Assembly: GCA_031292035.1 (NCBI GenBank)
Contig: JARLHX010000280.1
Span: forward strand, 62,001-126,000
DNA from: Negativicutes bacterium
Lineage (GTDB): Bacteria > Bacillota_C > Negativicutes > Sporomusales_B > JARLHX01
Length of the DNA stretch: 64,000 nt
Direction: 5' to 3'
Shown here in pieces: positions 45,052 through 53,401 of this stretch. Position 1 is the first letter of the stretch, and the number at the start of each line of letters is the position of its first letter. A program made the position numbers and the translations under genes. The notes below the pieces were generated by a model that was given only the letters and a program-made list of their open reading frames with translations, was not told the DNA's origin and did not search any database.

Positions 45052-46127
45052 GTGGTCAAATCCTGATATTGTTTTTGATCCAGGCGTTTGAGAATAGCCA
45101 CAAGCAATCGCACTGCGGCGTCGTAGTCGTCACGATGGATGATGCTGTTATGGCTGTGGATGTAACGGGTCGGGATACTCACCACCAGGCTGAGAACTCC
45201 CTGCCCATGGATATGAATCCGGCCGGCATCGGTGCCGCCGCCTTCGGTAAACTCAAGCTGATAAGGTATATTATTCTGTTCGGCGGTCTCGATGGCAAAA
45301 TTCCTAAGCCTTGGAGAGGGAATGAGGCTGGAGTCGAAAATAGAGATGGCCACACCTTTGCCCAGACGGCTGGCAGCCTGGTCATCCGACACTCCCGGGG
45401 TATCCCCGGCCACACAAGTATCCACCGCAAAAGCGAAATGAGGATCAATCACACTGGCGCTGGTTTTTGCGCCCCGCAGCCCCACCTCTTCCTGCACGGT
45501 GCCGACGCCATAAACGGTGTTGGGATGCTGTTCCTTTTTCAACTGCTCCATCACCTCAGCCATGATCGCGCAGCCGATCCGGTTATCCCAGGCTTTACTC
45601 ATGAGATATTTTTCATTGGCCATCACAGTAAAGGTACTGAAAGGCACGACCGGGTCCCCAGGCCTGACACCCAGATTTTCTTTGGCGTCTTTTTCGTCCA
45701 CCGCGCTGATATCAATATACATTTCTTTTTTCTGGACGATTTTTTTGCGTTCTTCGGCGCTCAGAATATGCGGCGGTTTGCTGCCGATCACCCCAGGGAT
45801 GTCACCCTTGGCGGTCATAACAGTCACCCGTTGGCCAAGCATCACCTGCTCCCACCAGCCCCCAAGGGTGGTGAATTTTAAATATCCTTCTTTGGTAATA
45901 TGTTTTACCATAAAGCCGATTTCGTCCATGTGGCTGGCCAGCATAATCCGGGGCTGATCATCTGTCCCCTTTTTCTTGAAAATGACGCTGCCGATTTTAT
46001 CGCCTGACACTTCGGTAAACCCACCGAGTCGCTCGGTAAGCAAGGATTTGACTCTTTGTTCATACCCCGACACGCCAGGGACCTCACTAATTTTTTTTAA
46101 CCATATCAACGTCTTATCCAAGAACAT
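45048..46127 (-). CDS. M42 family metallo-aminopeptidase
   Basis: Dinuclear-zinc aminopeptidase or glucanase-like hydrolase of about 359 residues. Metal-site residues are visible in ASHMDEIGFMV, KAWDNRIGC, TVQEEVGLRGA, FAVDTC and IHSHNSII. The start is uncertain: an ATG at 46127 lies one base after GGAGG, a TTG at 46121 has better spacing, and an ATG at 46136 follows AAAGG. The family N-terminus fits 46121-46127. The gene is coupled to the gamma-CA-like gene downstream. Confidence 0.93.
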   Translation of the reverse strand: MFLDKTLIWLKKISEVPGVSGYEQRVKSLLTERLGGFTEVSGDKIGSVIFKKKGTDDQPRIMLASHMDEIGFMVKHITKEGYLKFTTLGGWWEQVMLGQRVTVMTAKGDIPGVIGSKPPHILSAEERKKIVQKKEMYIDISAVDEKDAKENLGVRPGDPVVPFSTFTVMANEKYLMSKAWDNRIGCAIMAEVMEQLKKEQHPNTVYGVGTVQEEVGLRGAKTSASVIDPHFAFAVDTCVAGDTPGVSDDQAASRLGKGVAISIFDSSLIPSPRLRNFAIETAEQNNIPYQLEFTEGGGTDAGRIHIHGQGVLSLVVSIPTRYIHSHNSIIHRDDYDAAVRLLVAILKRLDQKQYQDLTT

Positions 46128-46257
46128 TCCTCCCATCACTTTTACCTTTATCTTGCGGCAAAGCGGCTGTATCTATTCTCTGCTACCATTATATGGCTGG
46201 CTCGGTTCCTTGTCAAAATGGCCGCAAAATCACAGTGTTGCCGGTAGCTTGGCAAAT

Positions 46258-46284
46258 AAAAATCCCCCCTGTAGGAAGGGGGGA
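46258..46284 (-). terminator. Intrinsic terminator of htpX
   Basis: Stem TCCCCCCT/AGGGGGGA with a 6-base loop, followed on the minus strand by TTTTTATTT, just after the htpX stop. Confidence 0.9.
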
Positions 46285-46291
46285 CCCAAGT

Positions 46292-47158
46292 TTAGCGTCC
46301 ACGCTTGGAAAGCTGCTGCAGCCTGGCGATTCGTTCTGCTGTGGGCGGGTGAGTGCTGAACAGGCTGGATACCCAGCTACCGGCGCCGCTTAGCGGATTA
46401 ATAATGAACATATGGGATGTCGCCGGGGTGGCCTCAGGCAGCACTTGGCGCTGGGCATAGTATTCGATTTTTTCCAGGGCACTGGCCAACGCCAGCGGAT
46501 TGCCGGACACTGTACCGGCGGTTTCGTCCGCCTGGTATTCCCTTGCCCGGGAAATGCCGAGCTGAATCAAGGTGGCAGCCAGCGGGGCCAGCACAATGAG
46601 AAATACCATTTCGATAATCCCGCCCATACCGCCTTCGTCGTCATCGCTCCGGCCACCGCCGAAAATGGCAGCCCATTGCGCGATGTGGGCAATCATGGTA
46701 ATCACTCCGGCAAGGGTGGCCACGACAGTACTGATCAGGGTGTCACGGTTTCGTACATGTCCCAGTTCGTGGGCCAGTACGCCTTCCAGTTCTTCATATT
46801 TGAGGGCCCGCATAATTCCGGTGGTAGCCGCAATAGAGGCATGCTCCGGGTCGCGTCCGGTGGCAAAAGCGTTGGGGACGTCAGTGTCGATAATATACAC
46901 TTTCGGCATCGGCAATTTCGCCTTCTGTGCCAGGCCGGAAACCATCCGGATCAGGTCGGGGGCCTGTTGGGGTGTGACTTCTCTCGCCCCATACATACTG
47001 AGGACAATTTTATCGCTATACCAGTAGCTGACAAAGTTCATTAAAATTGAAATGACCAACATGAAACTCATTCCTGTGGTGCCACCGAAAAAGTTTCCTA
47101 CCGCCAGTAAAATCCCGGTTAACGCAGCCAATAGTATACTAGTCTTGAAGGTATTCAT
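46292..47158 (-). CDS. htpX: Membrane zinc metalloprotease HtpX
   Basis: Membrane quality-control protease of the M48 family with 288 residues. Two hydrophobic segments lie in the first ~50 residues and two more after the active site. The zinc motif HELGH is at 130-134 ([11 protein letters not shown]), with a later ligand in EYQADE. CGGAGGTCGG lies ahead of the ATG. It stands alone between the M42 gene and the SRPBCC gene. Confidence 0.96.
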   Translation of the reverse strand: MNTFKTSILLAALTGILLAVGNFFGGTTGMSFMLVISILMNFVSYWYSDKIVLSMYGAREVTPQQAPDLIRMVSGLAQKAKLPMPKVYIIDTDVPNAFATGRDPEHASIAATTGIMRALKYEELEGVLAHELGHVRNRDTLISTVVATLAGVITMIAHIAQWAAIFGGGRSDDDEGGMGGIIEMVFLIVLAPLAATLIQLGISRAREYQADETAGTVSGNPLALASALEKIEYYAQRQVLPEATPATSHMFIINPLSGAGSWVSSLFSTHPPTAERIARLQQLSKRGR

Positions 47159-47309
47159 TCAACCGACCTCCGTTTCGCTTTAGCGAATGTAGAGTCTATA
47201 TGATTATATCATCTTGATTTCTATAAATATGCCTGAAGGCTGTCCCACCTCCTCCTACAAGGTACTATTGATAATTATAAGGAAGTTGCTGCTATTTCAC
47301 AACAGTCAA

Positions 47310-47747
47310 TTACACGCTTTCCAAGCGATCTTTGATTGCTTTCAGCATATTTTCGCTGTTTACGCGTACTTTCTTCTTCAATATTGGATTCAGCAGGCCG
47401 GCAATCATCGGAATGCCAAACTCAAAATCCACCGTCAATTTGATCTCCGTACCGCCGTCAATCGGGGTCAGCACCCATTCACCCTCAAACTTTTTCAGGT
47501 CGCCTTCCACCTGGCAATAGCTGATATGCCTGTTGACGTCGTCAAACACATCCCGTTCAGTCCAGCGGATGATACGGCCGTCCACATTGGAGACCCATTT
47601 GGTAATGGTTGCTCCTTCCAGACGTTCGAGAACCTCAACACTGACCAGATCAGGCATAAATTCCGGGTATTTTTCCATCTCTTTCAATATGGGATAGATG
47701 TCGGCCGCCTCGGCTTTCACCGGCAGAGTCACTTCCACAAATGGCAC
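47310..47747 (-). CDS. SRPBCC (START-like) protein, Coq10/cyclase type
   Basis: A 145-residue single-domain protein with the helix-grip fold expected of polyketide-cyclase/Coq10 proteins: VEVTLPVKAEAADIYPILK, then YPEFMPDLVSVEVLE and KLTVDFEFGIP. Such proteins bind small hydrophobic ligands. The GTG start follows GGAGGG. It lies 12 bp downstream of the aminotransferase gene and probably shares its transcript. The ligand is unknown. Confidence 0.85.
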   Translation of the reverse strand: MPFVEVTLPVKAEAADIYPILKEMEKYPEFMPDLVSVEVLERLEGATITKWVSNVDGRIIRWTERDVFDDVNRHISYCQVEGDLKKFEGEWVLTPIDGGTEIKLTVDFEFGIPMIAGLLNPILKKKVRVNSENMLKAIKDRLESV

Positions 47748-47759
47748 AGGAAACCCTCC

Positions 47760-49019
47760 TTATAGGTCTTCAACCATGGACTGGGCCGTTTCTACGGCTT
47801 CAGTAATCGCCTTGAGCACAGTGTCCACCAAATGCCGCTCGATATTGAGCGGCGGCTCGATCCGGATAACTTTGGGGTTATTTAAGGTGTAAGCTACCAG
47901 AACGCCCCGATTGATCATCTCCGACATCAACAGTCCGCCGATTCCTTCTTTGGTCAGTTCGACTCCGATCATCAGACCACGGCCCCGTGCTTCGCGGATG
48001 ACCTCGGGATAGTCCTGGGCTAACTGCTTTAGTGCCCCGAGAAAATACGCTCCGGTATTCGCCGCCTTTTCAGCCAACTTTTCTTCCCGAAGAACACCGA
48101 TGGTGGCAATGGCTGCCGCGCAGGCCAGTGGATTGCCGCCGAAAGTAGAGGTATGAAGGAATGGAGCGGTAATATATTTTTCCCAGACGCCAGGCCGCGC
48201 GGTGAAGGCTCCCACCGGCATCACTCCGCCGCCGAGCGCTTTGGCGGTGGTCAGAATATCCGGCACTACGCCCTCATGGTCGACGGCGAACATCTTGCCA
48301 GTACGGCCGAGTCCGGTCTGGACTTCGTCGCAAATCAGTAAAGCACCGGTTTTGTCGCACAGCCTGCGCGCCGCCGGCAGGTAGCCGTCCGGCGGAACAA
48401 TGATGCCGCCTTCCCCCTGTATCGGCTCGAGAATCACTGCTGCAGTCGCATCGTCTACGACCTGTTCCAGGGCTGCGATATCGCCAAACGGGATATGGCT
48501 AAATCCGGCCAGCAGCGGCTGGAATGGCTCGCGAAAGAGATCACGGCCGGTAGCGCTAAGAGCTCCCAGTGTCTTGCCATGGAACGAGTTGACGGTAGAT
48601 ACCACTTTATGGCGACCGGTGGCAATCTTCGCCAGTTTCAGTGCTCCTTCAACCGCTTCGGTGCCGCTGTTGACAATGAAGCTATATTGCAGATCGCCTG
48701 GTGTAATCTCGGCTAATAGTGCCGCCAGGTCGGCCATTGGCTTGTCGAAAAGCACCTTGCTGGACATTGGCATAGTATCCAGCTGCTCTTTCACCGCCGC
48801 AACTACCTTAGGATGGCGATGCCCGAGGCTAAAGACCCCGTACCCGCCAAGGCAGTCAATATATTCTCTGCCTTCAATATCACGAATAATGCTTCCTTCA
48901 GCCTGCCACTCCACGGTGGCCAGCCCCATGAACCGGAACAGTTTAGCTACCGCCGGGTTTAGGTAGTTTTCATATCTTTCGACGGTTTGGTCAATGATTT
49001 GCTGTTTGTCCACCGTCAT
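47760..49019 (-). CDS. Class III PLP aminotransferase (putrescine/acetylornithine-like)
   Basis: A PLP enzyme of about 419 residues that moves amino groups from an omega-amino compound. Landmarks are [13 protein letters not shown] at 118-130, [13 protein letters not shown] near 147, Asp231 in [12 protein letters not shown] and the PLP lysine K260 in TTAKALGGG. It resembles putrescine aminotransferase more than acetylornithine aminotransferase, and there are no arg genes nearby. GGAGGTG overlaps the region of three possible starts; the ATG at 49019 or the GTG at 49013 is likely. Confidence 0.88.
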   Translation of the reverse strand: MTVDKQQIIDQTVERYENYLNPAVAKLFRFMGLATVEWQAEGSIIRDIEGREYIDCLGGYGVFSLGHRHPKVVAAVKEQLDTMPMSSKVLFDKPMADLAALLAEITPGDLQYSFIVNSGTEAVEGALKLAKIATGRHKVVSTVNSFHGKTLGALSATGRDLFREPFQPLLAGFSHIPFGDIAALEQVVDDATAAVILEPIQGEGGIIVPPDGYLPAARRLCDKTGALLICDEVQTGLGRTGKMFAVDHEGVVPDILTTAKALGGGVMPVGAFTARPGVWEKYITAPFLHTSTFGGNPLACAAAIATIGVLREEKLAEKAANTGAYFLGALKQLAQDYPEVIREARGRGLMIGVELTKEGIGGLLMSEMINRGVLVAYTLNNPKVIRIEPPLNIERHLVDTVLKAITEAVETAQSMVEDL

Positions 49020-49028
49020 CACCTCCAA

Positions 49029-49543
49029 TTATTCCCGCTTGTGTTTTCGCTTTCCAATCGAAAAATCCTCTTTAATAATAAAAGTAGGCTACCCCCGCCT
49101 GCTCTAGACAGGTTATTTACGAGAACGCAAGTTCCTCTCATCAGTTATTATTTATTATGTACATTTTTCCAAGAAGCTAACCGAATCCCTGTTGTTGCGC
49201 GAATTTACGTTAATAAGTGTATGAACAAAAACAAAACCGTCAAATCAATTGCCTTAAAATATATTTTCTTGATCACTTCATTGTAAACTCATACCGCAAA
49301 TTATTTCGCTGTAATTCCAACAATTTATTTCGCTTTTTCGGACCGTGAATCATTTCTATTATCACATATATTGGGATGGAATACACCATTGACACCACAT
49401 CGCTACAGGATATTAGCGGTCTATGAAACGCGAAGGAAAGCTAGTGGTATTTATTGTTTTTATTGTTACTACGATAGTTGTAATAAATATTACATATTGC
49501 AACTACTATTTCTAGGGGGATAAATACTTGGATATCACGTTTT
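49029..49543. other. 515-bp stretch with no confident gene
   Basis: AT-rich intergenic sequence between the aminotransferase and a small zinc-protein gene that converges on it. The only candidate gene is a 30-codon plus-strand ORF near its right end (49423). No convincing terminator hairpin or repeat was recognised in the rest. Confidence 0.6.
49423..49515 (+). CDS. Possible 30-residue single-pass membrane peptide
   Basis: ATG-to-TAG frame that translates as a basic start (MKREGK), then about 16 hydrophobic residues (LVVFIVFIVTTIVVIN), then a short polar tail. This is the layout of a small membrane peptide. A promoter-like TTGACA (49389-49394) and TATTAG (49411-49416) lie immediately upstream, but no good ribosome-binding site is seen and the -10 is too close for a normal leader. 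It may not be translated. Confidence 0.22.
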   Translation: MKREGKLVVFIVFIVTTIVVINITYCNYYF

Positions 49544-49972
49544 TTAACTACTGGCCAAAAAATCCTTCAAGAAGTCGCGCAACTGTTCTGCAGATAATAC
49601 TGATTCATCACTTGGTCGATCGCGAATACTCCGAAGCTGGGAGGCCATTTCGTCGGCAGTATACCGATTGCGACCAGTCATGACACGCATAGCATCCAAT
49701 ATTTTGCCTTCGGTATTAATTCTGTCAACCCATAAATTACTCACCATTTCGGTGATTTTCTTTGCATCCTGCAGCGAAAGACCCGGTTTCTTCTTGGCTA
49801 GTTCGTGTTGCAGTAAAATTGCATCTTCAACGCTGATGGCTTTCACCAGCAACTTATCACATTGTTCGCAAACTCCTTCGACAGACGCTTTGAGTTGACC
49901 ATCGTCCAAGCGGTCAATCACCACCCGGCTATAGGGCGCCCGGCTGCCGCAGATGCAGGGAATCACATTCAT
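49544..49972 (-). CDS. Hypothetical protein with possible zinc-binding N-terminus
   Basis: A 142-residue protein I do not recognise. C6 and C8 (CIC) and C35 and C38 (CEQC) could bind one zinc. After residue 45 it is helical and charged, with ISVEDAILLQHELAKK and DAKKITEMVSNLWVD. No signal peptide or membrane segment is seen. GGAGGGTGATTT precedes the ATG, so translation is well supported. A hairpin lies 38 bp upstream in the leader. It is downstream of the RING-like gene on the same strand. Confidence 0.75.
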   Translation of the reverse strand: MNVIPCICGSRAPYSRVVIDRLDDGQLKASVEGVCEQCDKLLVKAISVEDAILLQHELAKKKPGLSLQDAKKITEMVSNLWVDRINTEGKILDAMRVMTGRNRYTADEMASQLRSIRDRPSDESVLSAEQLRDFLKDFLASS

Positions 49973-50165
49973 AAATCACCCTCCATACCACCCAACCGAG
50001 TGGAAAATAAACCACGGCTATTTTGCCGTGGTTGTGGGCGAAAACTAAGCTGCAAGAGATTTCTTCATAAATGGATTCGCCCTTGCGCCGCGTTTTCCTG
50101 CAAAACCGCCCGGAGAAACGCAACCAACCGGCTGAATTTCTACGTTTCCTAAAATCAATGCCAGA
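49973..50165 (-). other. Possible structured leader upstream of the zinc-protein gene
   Basis: A GC-rich stretch between the upstream terminator and the gene at 49544. It can form TTGCG/CGCAA and TTTT/AAAA pairings around 50070-50120, and a clear 9-bp hairpin AACCACGGC/GCCGTGGTT (50010-50018 with 50025-50033) followed on the minus strand by TATTTTCC. The last could be an attenuator. A short minus-strand frame across it lacks a good start. Confidence 0.4.
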
Positions 50166-50191
50166 TATAAAAAGAGTCCTCAATGAGGACC
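50166..50191 (-). terminator. Intrinsic terminator of the RING-like gene
   Basis: Stem GTCCTCA/TGAGGAC with a one-base centre, followed on the minus strand by TCTTTTTATA. About 100 bp after the RING-like gene. Confidence 0.7.
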
Positions 50192-50290
50192 CTGATAAAC
50201 AGTCACATAAGCTTCCATCGTTTTAATATCCCCTGGCTCTTTTGCCGCGACATCTCGCAGCAACTCCAATATATTTGCTGTCGCTCAGTC

Positions 50291-50494
50291 CTAAGGATGC
50301 AAGGGACGAGTTTCATCAGCCACTGTCACAAGAAAGGGCACATTTCCTTTACATGTAAAAACGGCACACTGATTATCATTCAACTCCCAGCAGTTTACAT
50401 GGTGCAGAGTATGGCAGTCTGGACATTTGACGGTATGACCGCGATCAACCGGAAACAAGCATAACGGGCACAGTCTATCAACACAGTTGGACAT
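50291..50494 (-). CDS. Small protein with RING-like zinc-binding pattern
   Basis: A 67-residue protein. Cysteines and histidines follow a RING/treble-clef order: CPLC at 9-12, CPDC at 24-27, HH at 31-32, CW at 35-36, C43 and C48. This is like the short prokaryotic RING-finger family, which often accompanies larger membrane or signalling proteins. AAGGAGCGC lies ahead of the ATG. No membrane segment is present and no partner domain is fused. The function is unknown; ubiquitin-like chemistry should not be assumed. Confidence 0.78.
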   Translation of the reverse strand: MSNCVDRLCPLCLFPVDRGHTVKCPDCHTLHHVNCWELNDNQCAVFTCKGNVPFLVTVADETRPLHP

Positions 50495-50667
50495 TGCCTT
50501 GCGCTCCTTCCCTAAGTCCCGCCTTCGGCATGACTTTCATATACTATTATATACCGCTGTTAGTTGTCGCATGACATGGGCGTCATAAAACAAGCCGGAA
50601 ATCCGCTGTTTCATTTATTATCCCCCCAAGATGTGACAAAGTTGTGACAACATCAACCAGAGGACTA

Positions 50668-50844
50668 TTATAGCGAAACCAGCAATAACGCAATAAACAG
50701 TACGACTGCCACCCAGGTCAAAACTGTCGCCCATACGAGATCTTCCTGAAAGGGTTTCAGTCGACCTAACTTCGGACGGAAATTCAACCGATATAGATAA
50801 TGTTGAACAACTGGGCTACTGATGATCTCTCCTGTGGATGTCAT
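50668..50844 (-). CDS. Small single-pass membrane protein
   Basis: A 58-residue protein, unrecognised. The first ~35 residues are soluble (MTSTGEIISSPVVQHYLYRL), and the last ~22 form one hydrophobic segment ending LFIALLLVSL. GGGAGGTGTGGAT precedes the ATG. It lies between a structured intergenic region upstream and the RING-like gene downstream, all on the minus strand. Confidence 0.65.
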   Translation of the reverse strand: MTSTGEIISSPVVQHYLYRLNFRPKLGRLKPFQEDLVWATVLTWVAVVLFIALLLVSL

Positions 50845-50920
50845 ATCCACACCTCCCATCGAAAAATCGCAGGCTTACATCGAGTCGTGTTCTTATTATC
50901 AGACACTAAAGAGTCCACTG

Positions 50921-51032
50921 AAATAGGGCGAAGTCCCTATTTTCCGACATGTCCTTTAGGACCTAGGTCCTAGACTATAGAAACGGTGGGCCTTCTTTTC
51001 AGAAGCGGTCCCAAATGTTAAGAAAATTTAAC
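50921..51032. repeat. Cluster of inverted repeats upstream of the small membrane protein
   Basis: Four inverted repeats in 110 bp: AAATAGGG/CCCTATTT (50921-50942), GTCC/GGAC (50951-50962), a perfect 16-bp palindrome TAGGACCTAGGTCCTA (50957-50972), and a bulged stem 50988-51012. GTTAA/TTAAC (51017-51032) follows. They could be protein-binding sites or a folded RNA leader. They match no riboswitch that I recognise. Confidence 0.6.
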
Positions 51033-51046
51033 ACTTTTGAAATGGC

Positions 51047-51089
51047 AAAAAGGATGGTACCTGCCTAATTCAGCAAACCCCATCCTTTT
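51047..51089 (-). terminator. Terminator-like hairpin after the secreted-protein gene
   Basis: 10-bp stem AAAAGGATGG/CCATCCTTTT with a long loop (about 22 bases), ending in T5 on the minus strand, 40 bp after the gene at 51131. Confidence 0.6.
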
Positions 51090-51130
51090 AATTTTAATGA
51101 TATTAGCTAAGCGATAATGATCCTGTCGTC

Positions 51131-51709
51131 TTACCCTTTAGTATACGGGAACGAAAGCTTGCCGAGCAATCGTTCCATAATAACGCCGGCCAGGTAATCG
51201 GCGTTGCCGGTATTTGACCACTCACCGGTGTATTCTTCGTGACTGCTGAGATCAAAAGTTTTCTTTTCGAGGGCGCGATATCCCACGATGCGTAATGAAA
51301 TCGAAGTCTGTTGCGAAAGACCTGAGTCCATTGTTATTAGCTGACTCTCCGAAAACTCGGTAATAATGGCCCCAATTACGACATCCGCGTTGAGCTTTGT
51401 CGCTATTTCTGCCAGCTTTTTCATATCAAAATTCTTCGCTTTGACTCCAAGGTCTGCAGCAGTGGAAACGGCGGCGCGTACCTCGGCAGCCGGAATTACG
51501 TCATAAATGATCACGATTTTATCCAATGGCATGTGAAACTTCGCTGCCACCGCGTCCGCTATCACCCTTTCCACCCCATCATCATGGGTATAGGATTGAT
51601 TGATTACCGGCAAGATAGCTATTCTTTGTGGTTCAGCAGCAAAGCAAGTTGTTGAAATCAAGAAAACAACAAGACACCCCAGCAAGATACCGAGGATTTT
51701 TATTTTCAT
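51131..51709 (-). CDS. Secreted protein of unknown function
   Basis: A 192-residue protein with a clear signal peptide (about 1-25, MKIKILGILLGCLVVFLIS, cut near CFA-AEP). The mature part begins RIAILPVINQSY and contains a mixed alpha/beta region with ADVVIGAIITEFSES and ISLRIVGYRALEKK. This outline resembles periplasmic proteins of the GNA1162/LpoB-like type, but I cannot assign a family. AAGAAGGGGTG precedes the ATG at 51709. It ends before a terminator-like hairpin. Confidence 0.72.
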   Translation of the reverse strand: MKIKILGILLGCLVVFLISTTCFAAEPQRIAILPVINQSYTHDDGVERVIADAVAAKFHMPLDKIVIIYDVIPAAEVRAAVSTAADLGVKAKNFDMKKLAEIATKLNADVVIGAIITEFSESQLITMDSGLSQQTSISLRIVGYRALEKKTFDLSSHEEYTGEWSNTGNADYLAGVIMERLLGKLSFPYTKG

Positions 51710-51848
51710 ATACACCCCTTCTTCCGTCTTCATTCACAATAAACGATGTCACTTGTACCCTGTATTCTTCTTTTCCTGCGAGGAGAAGATCATTCAAGTT
51801 CCTTGCGCTTATAAGTCCGCGCACCTCATAATAGGATTCTTTTATCAT
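51633..51848 (-). CDS. Possible small ORF overlapping the secreted-protein start
   Basis: A 71-residue frame starting at an ATG behind AAGGAATG. The first ~45 residues look protein-like (MIKESYYEVRGLISARNL, then EEYRVQVTSF). The last part overlaps 77 bp of the next gene in another frame and encodes a cysteine-rich tail that looks accidental. It may be a real gene with a degraded or overlapping end, or a leader ORF. Confidence 0.33.
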   Translation of the reverse strand: MIKESYYEVRGLISARNLNDLLLAGKEEYRVQVTSFIVNEDGRRGVYENKNPRYLAGVSCCFLDFNNLLCC

Positions 51849-51891
51849 CCACACATTCCTTCTGTTTGCTCTAACATTGACTTTGCTTGCC

Positions 51892-52122
51892 TCACTTCTC
51901 GATAAACCATTTCCCCTCGTCACAGAACAAGTAGATCTCTTTGCAGCGAATCCTGCAAGTGTACCGCATGCCCAGACCGCCGCCTTTTAAAGAGGGAGCC
52001 TGACGTACGTCTATCACCTGGTCAATCTCATATTTCCGGCCGTCGATCCAGGTCAAAAGGACCGGTCGTATCTGCCCGCCCTCGTCGTGTTCTGCCATCA
52101 CTTTCACAAATGTTTTACCCAT
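51892..52122 (-). CDS. Small protein encoded downstream of dinB
   Basis: A 76-residue, beta-rich protein (MGKTFVKVMAEHDEGG, then PVLLTWIDGRKYEIDQ and GMRYTCRIRCKEIYLF). I recognise no named family. AGGTGGGAAGT lies before the ATG at 52122. It begins nine bases after the dinB stop, so it is almost certainly in the dinB transcript and thus under the SOS box. A role beside polymerase IV is inferred from position only. Confidence 0.72.
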   Translation of the reverse strand: MGKTFVKVMAEHDEGGQIRPVLLTWIDGRKYEIDQVIDVRQAPSLKGGGLGMRYTCRIRCKEIYLFCDEGKWFIEK

Positions 52123-52131
52123 ACTTCCCAC

Positions 52132-53370
52132 CTATCGAAAGAATGATACCGGATGGATGACATGATCGTCTTTGGGGTTAAATCCGGTTAACCTCCGGTC
52201 TTGGAGCAGGGCGCAACGTTGGACACTATAAGGGCCAAAGCGTTGCCGGATGCTGTCTACAGCCTTCTCCAGTGCTTCTGCTTCACTTGCATCCCGATTG
52301 AAAAGATCAAGCTGTACAAGGCCGCTGGCAGTCACCAGGTCAGCGCCGCGGACGCCGATGCTACGGATTGGCTTTTCCCACCGGTAATGTTCTTTGAATA
52401 ATTCCATTGCCTTCCGGGCAATATCGCCCGACACCAACGAAGGCCGCGTCAGCTTTCCCTGTCGCTCGAAAGTAAATAGTTCCACATCCCGAACCTGTAT
52501 AACCACAGTTTTGCATTTCAGGCCATGTCGCCGAAGCCTTGCTGCAACGCTTTCAGCCAGGACAAACACAATCATTTTTACATCCTCGTTATTGACAAGG
52601 TCACGGGGTGTCGTGGTGCTATTACCGACAGACTTGATAAAGCTCTCGGCCCCGATGTGACCAACCGGGGCTTCATCCCGGCCATTGGCAAAATGCCAAA
52701 GGGTCTCACCCCATACCCCGAGGAGCAGCCGGAGGGCATGCACATCCCGCCGGGCAATGTCGCCTATGGTAAAAACGCCTCTATTCTCCAGTTTGCGTTC
52801 GGTAGAGCGCCCGACATAGAGCAGTTCCCCCACCGGCAGCGGCCACACAATCTCACGGAAGTCATTCTCAGAAATCACAGTCGTGGCATCTGGCTTTTTC
52901 AGGTCTGAGCCCAGCTTGGCGAATATTTTATTAAAGGAGACGCCGACAGATACGGTAATACCGAGCTCCGCCCGCATCCTGGTGCGGATGGCATCAGCCA
53001 TCTGGACACCCTCCCCGAACAATCGCGTAGAAGCAGTCACATCCAGCCACGCCTCGTCGATTCCAAAAGATTCGATCTGGTCGGTATAATCGGCATAGAT
53101 ATCTTTTGCCAACTGCGAAAAGCGCAGATATTTTCGATAGTCAGCCGGCACACAGACAAGACCGGAGCATTTTTGCCGGGCCTGCCAGATGGCTTCCCCG
53201 GTTTTCACTCCATAGCCTTTCGCTAAGTTGTTTTTTGCCAGAATAATACCATGCCTGGCCTCGGCATCACCACTCACAGCGACCGGCACTTCGCGCAGTT
53301 CAGGGCGGTAAAGACACTCCACCGACGCATAAAAGCTATTTAGATCAACATGTAAGATTGTGCGACGCAT
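52132..53370 (-). CDS. dinB: DNA polymerase IV (Y family)
   Basis: Error-prone translesion polymerase of 412 residues. Metal-site residues lie in ILHVDLNSFYASVE and SFGIDEAWLD. Finger and thumb regions follow, and a little-finger domain ends with the beta-clamp binding motif QLDLF in LVQLDLFNRD. GGTGGTGAAGTG precedes the ATG. A DinR/LexA-type box lies 14 bp upstream of the start codon, so expression is expected to be SOS-induced. Confidence 0.97.
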   Translation of the reverse strand: MRRTILHVDLNSFYASVECLYRPELREVPVAVSGDAEARHGIILAKNNLAKGYGVKTGEAIWQARQKCSGLVCVPADYRKYLRFSQLAKDIYADYTDQIESFGIDEAWLDVTASTRLFGEGVQMADAIRTRMRAELGITVSVGVSFNKIFAKLGSDLKKPDATTVISENDFREIVWPLPVGELLYVGRSTERKLENRGVFTIGDIARRDVHALRLLLGVWGETLWHFANGRDEAPVGHIGAESFIKSVGNSTTTPRDLVNNEDVKMIVFVLAESVAARLRRHGLKCKTVVIQVRDVELFTFERQGKLTRPSLVSGDIARKAMELFKEHYRWEKPIRSIGVRGADLVTASGLVQLDLFNRDASEAEALEKAVDSIRQRFGPYSVQRCALLQDRRLTGFNPKDDHVIHPVSFFR

Positions 53371-53382
53371 CACTTCACCACC

Positions 53383-53397
53383 AGAACATATGTTCGT
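53383..53397 (-). promoter_or_regulatory. DinR/LexA SOS box of dinB
   Basis: Perfect palindrome GAACATATGTTC (53384-53395), reading CGAACATATGTTCTG on the minus strand. It agrees with the Firmicute box CGAAC-N4-GTTC. It lies between the -10 box and the start codon. Confidence 0.88.
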
Positions 53398-53401
53398 GTT
53401 T

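Noticed and set aside
48987..49286. 99-codon plus frame beside the aminotransferase start
   Set aside because: It begins antisense to the aminotransferase N-terminus and has no plausible start signal or protein features.
49929..50183. 84-codon minus frame over the leader of the zinc-protein gene
   Set aside because: It overlaps the start and ribosome-binding site of that gene, has no good start site, and follows a terminator; a folded leader explains it better.
50183..50464. 93-codon plus frame opposite the RING-like gene
   Set aside because: No ribosome-binding site; the minus frame has a strong one and an ordered zinc pattern.
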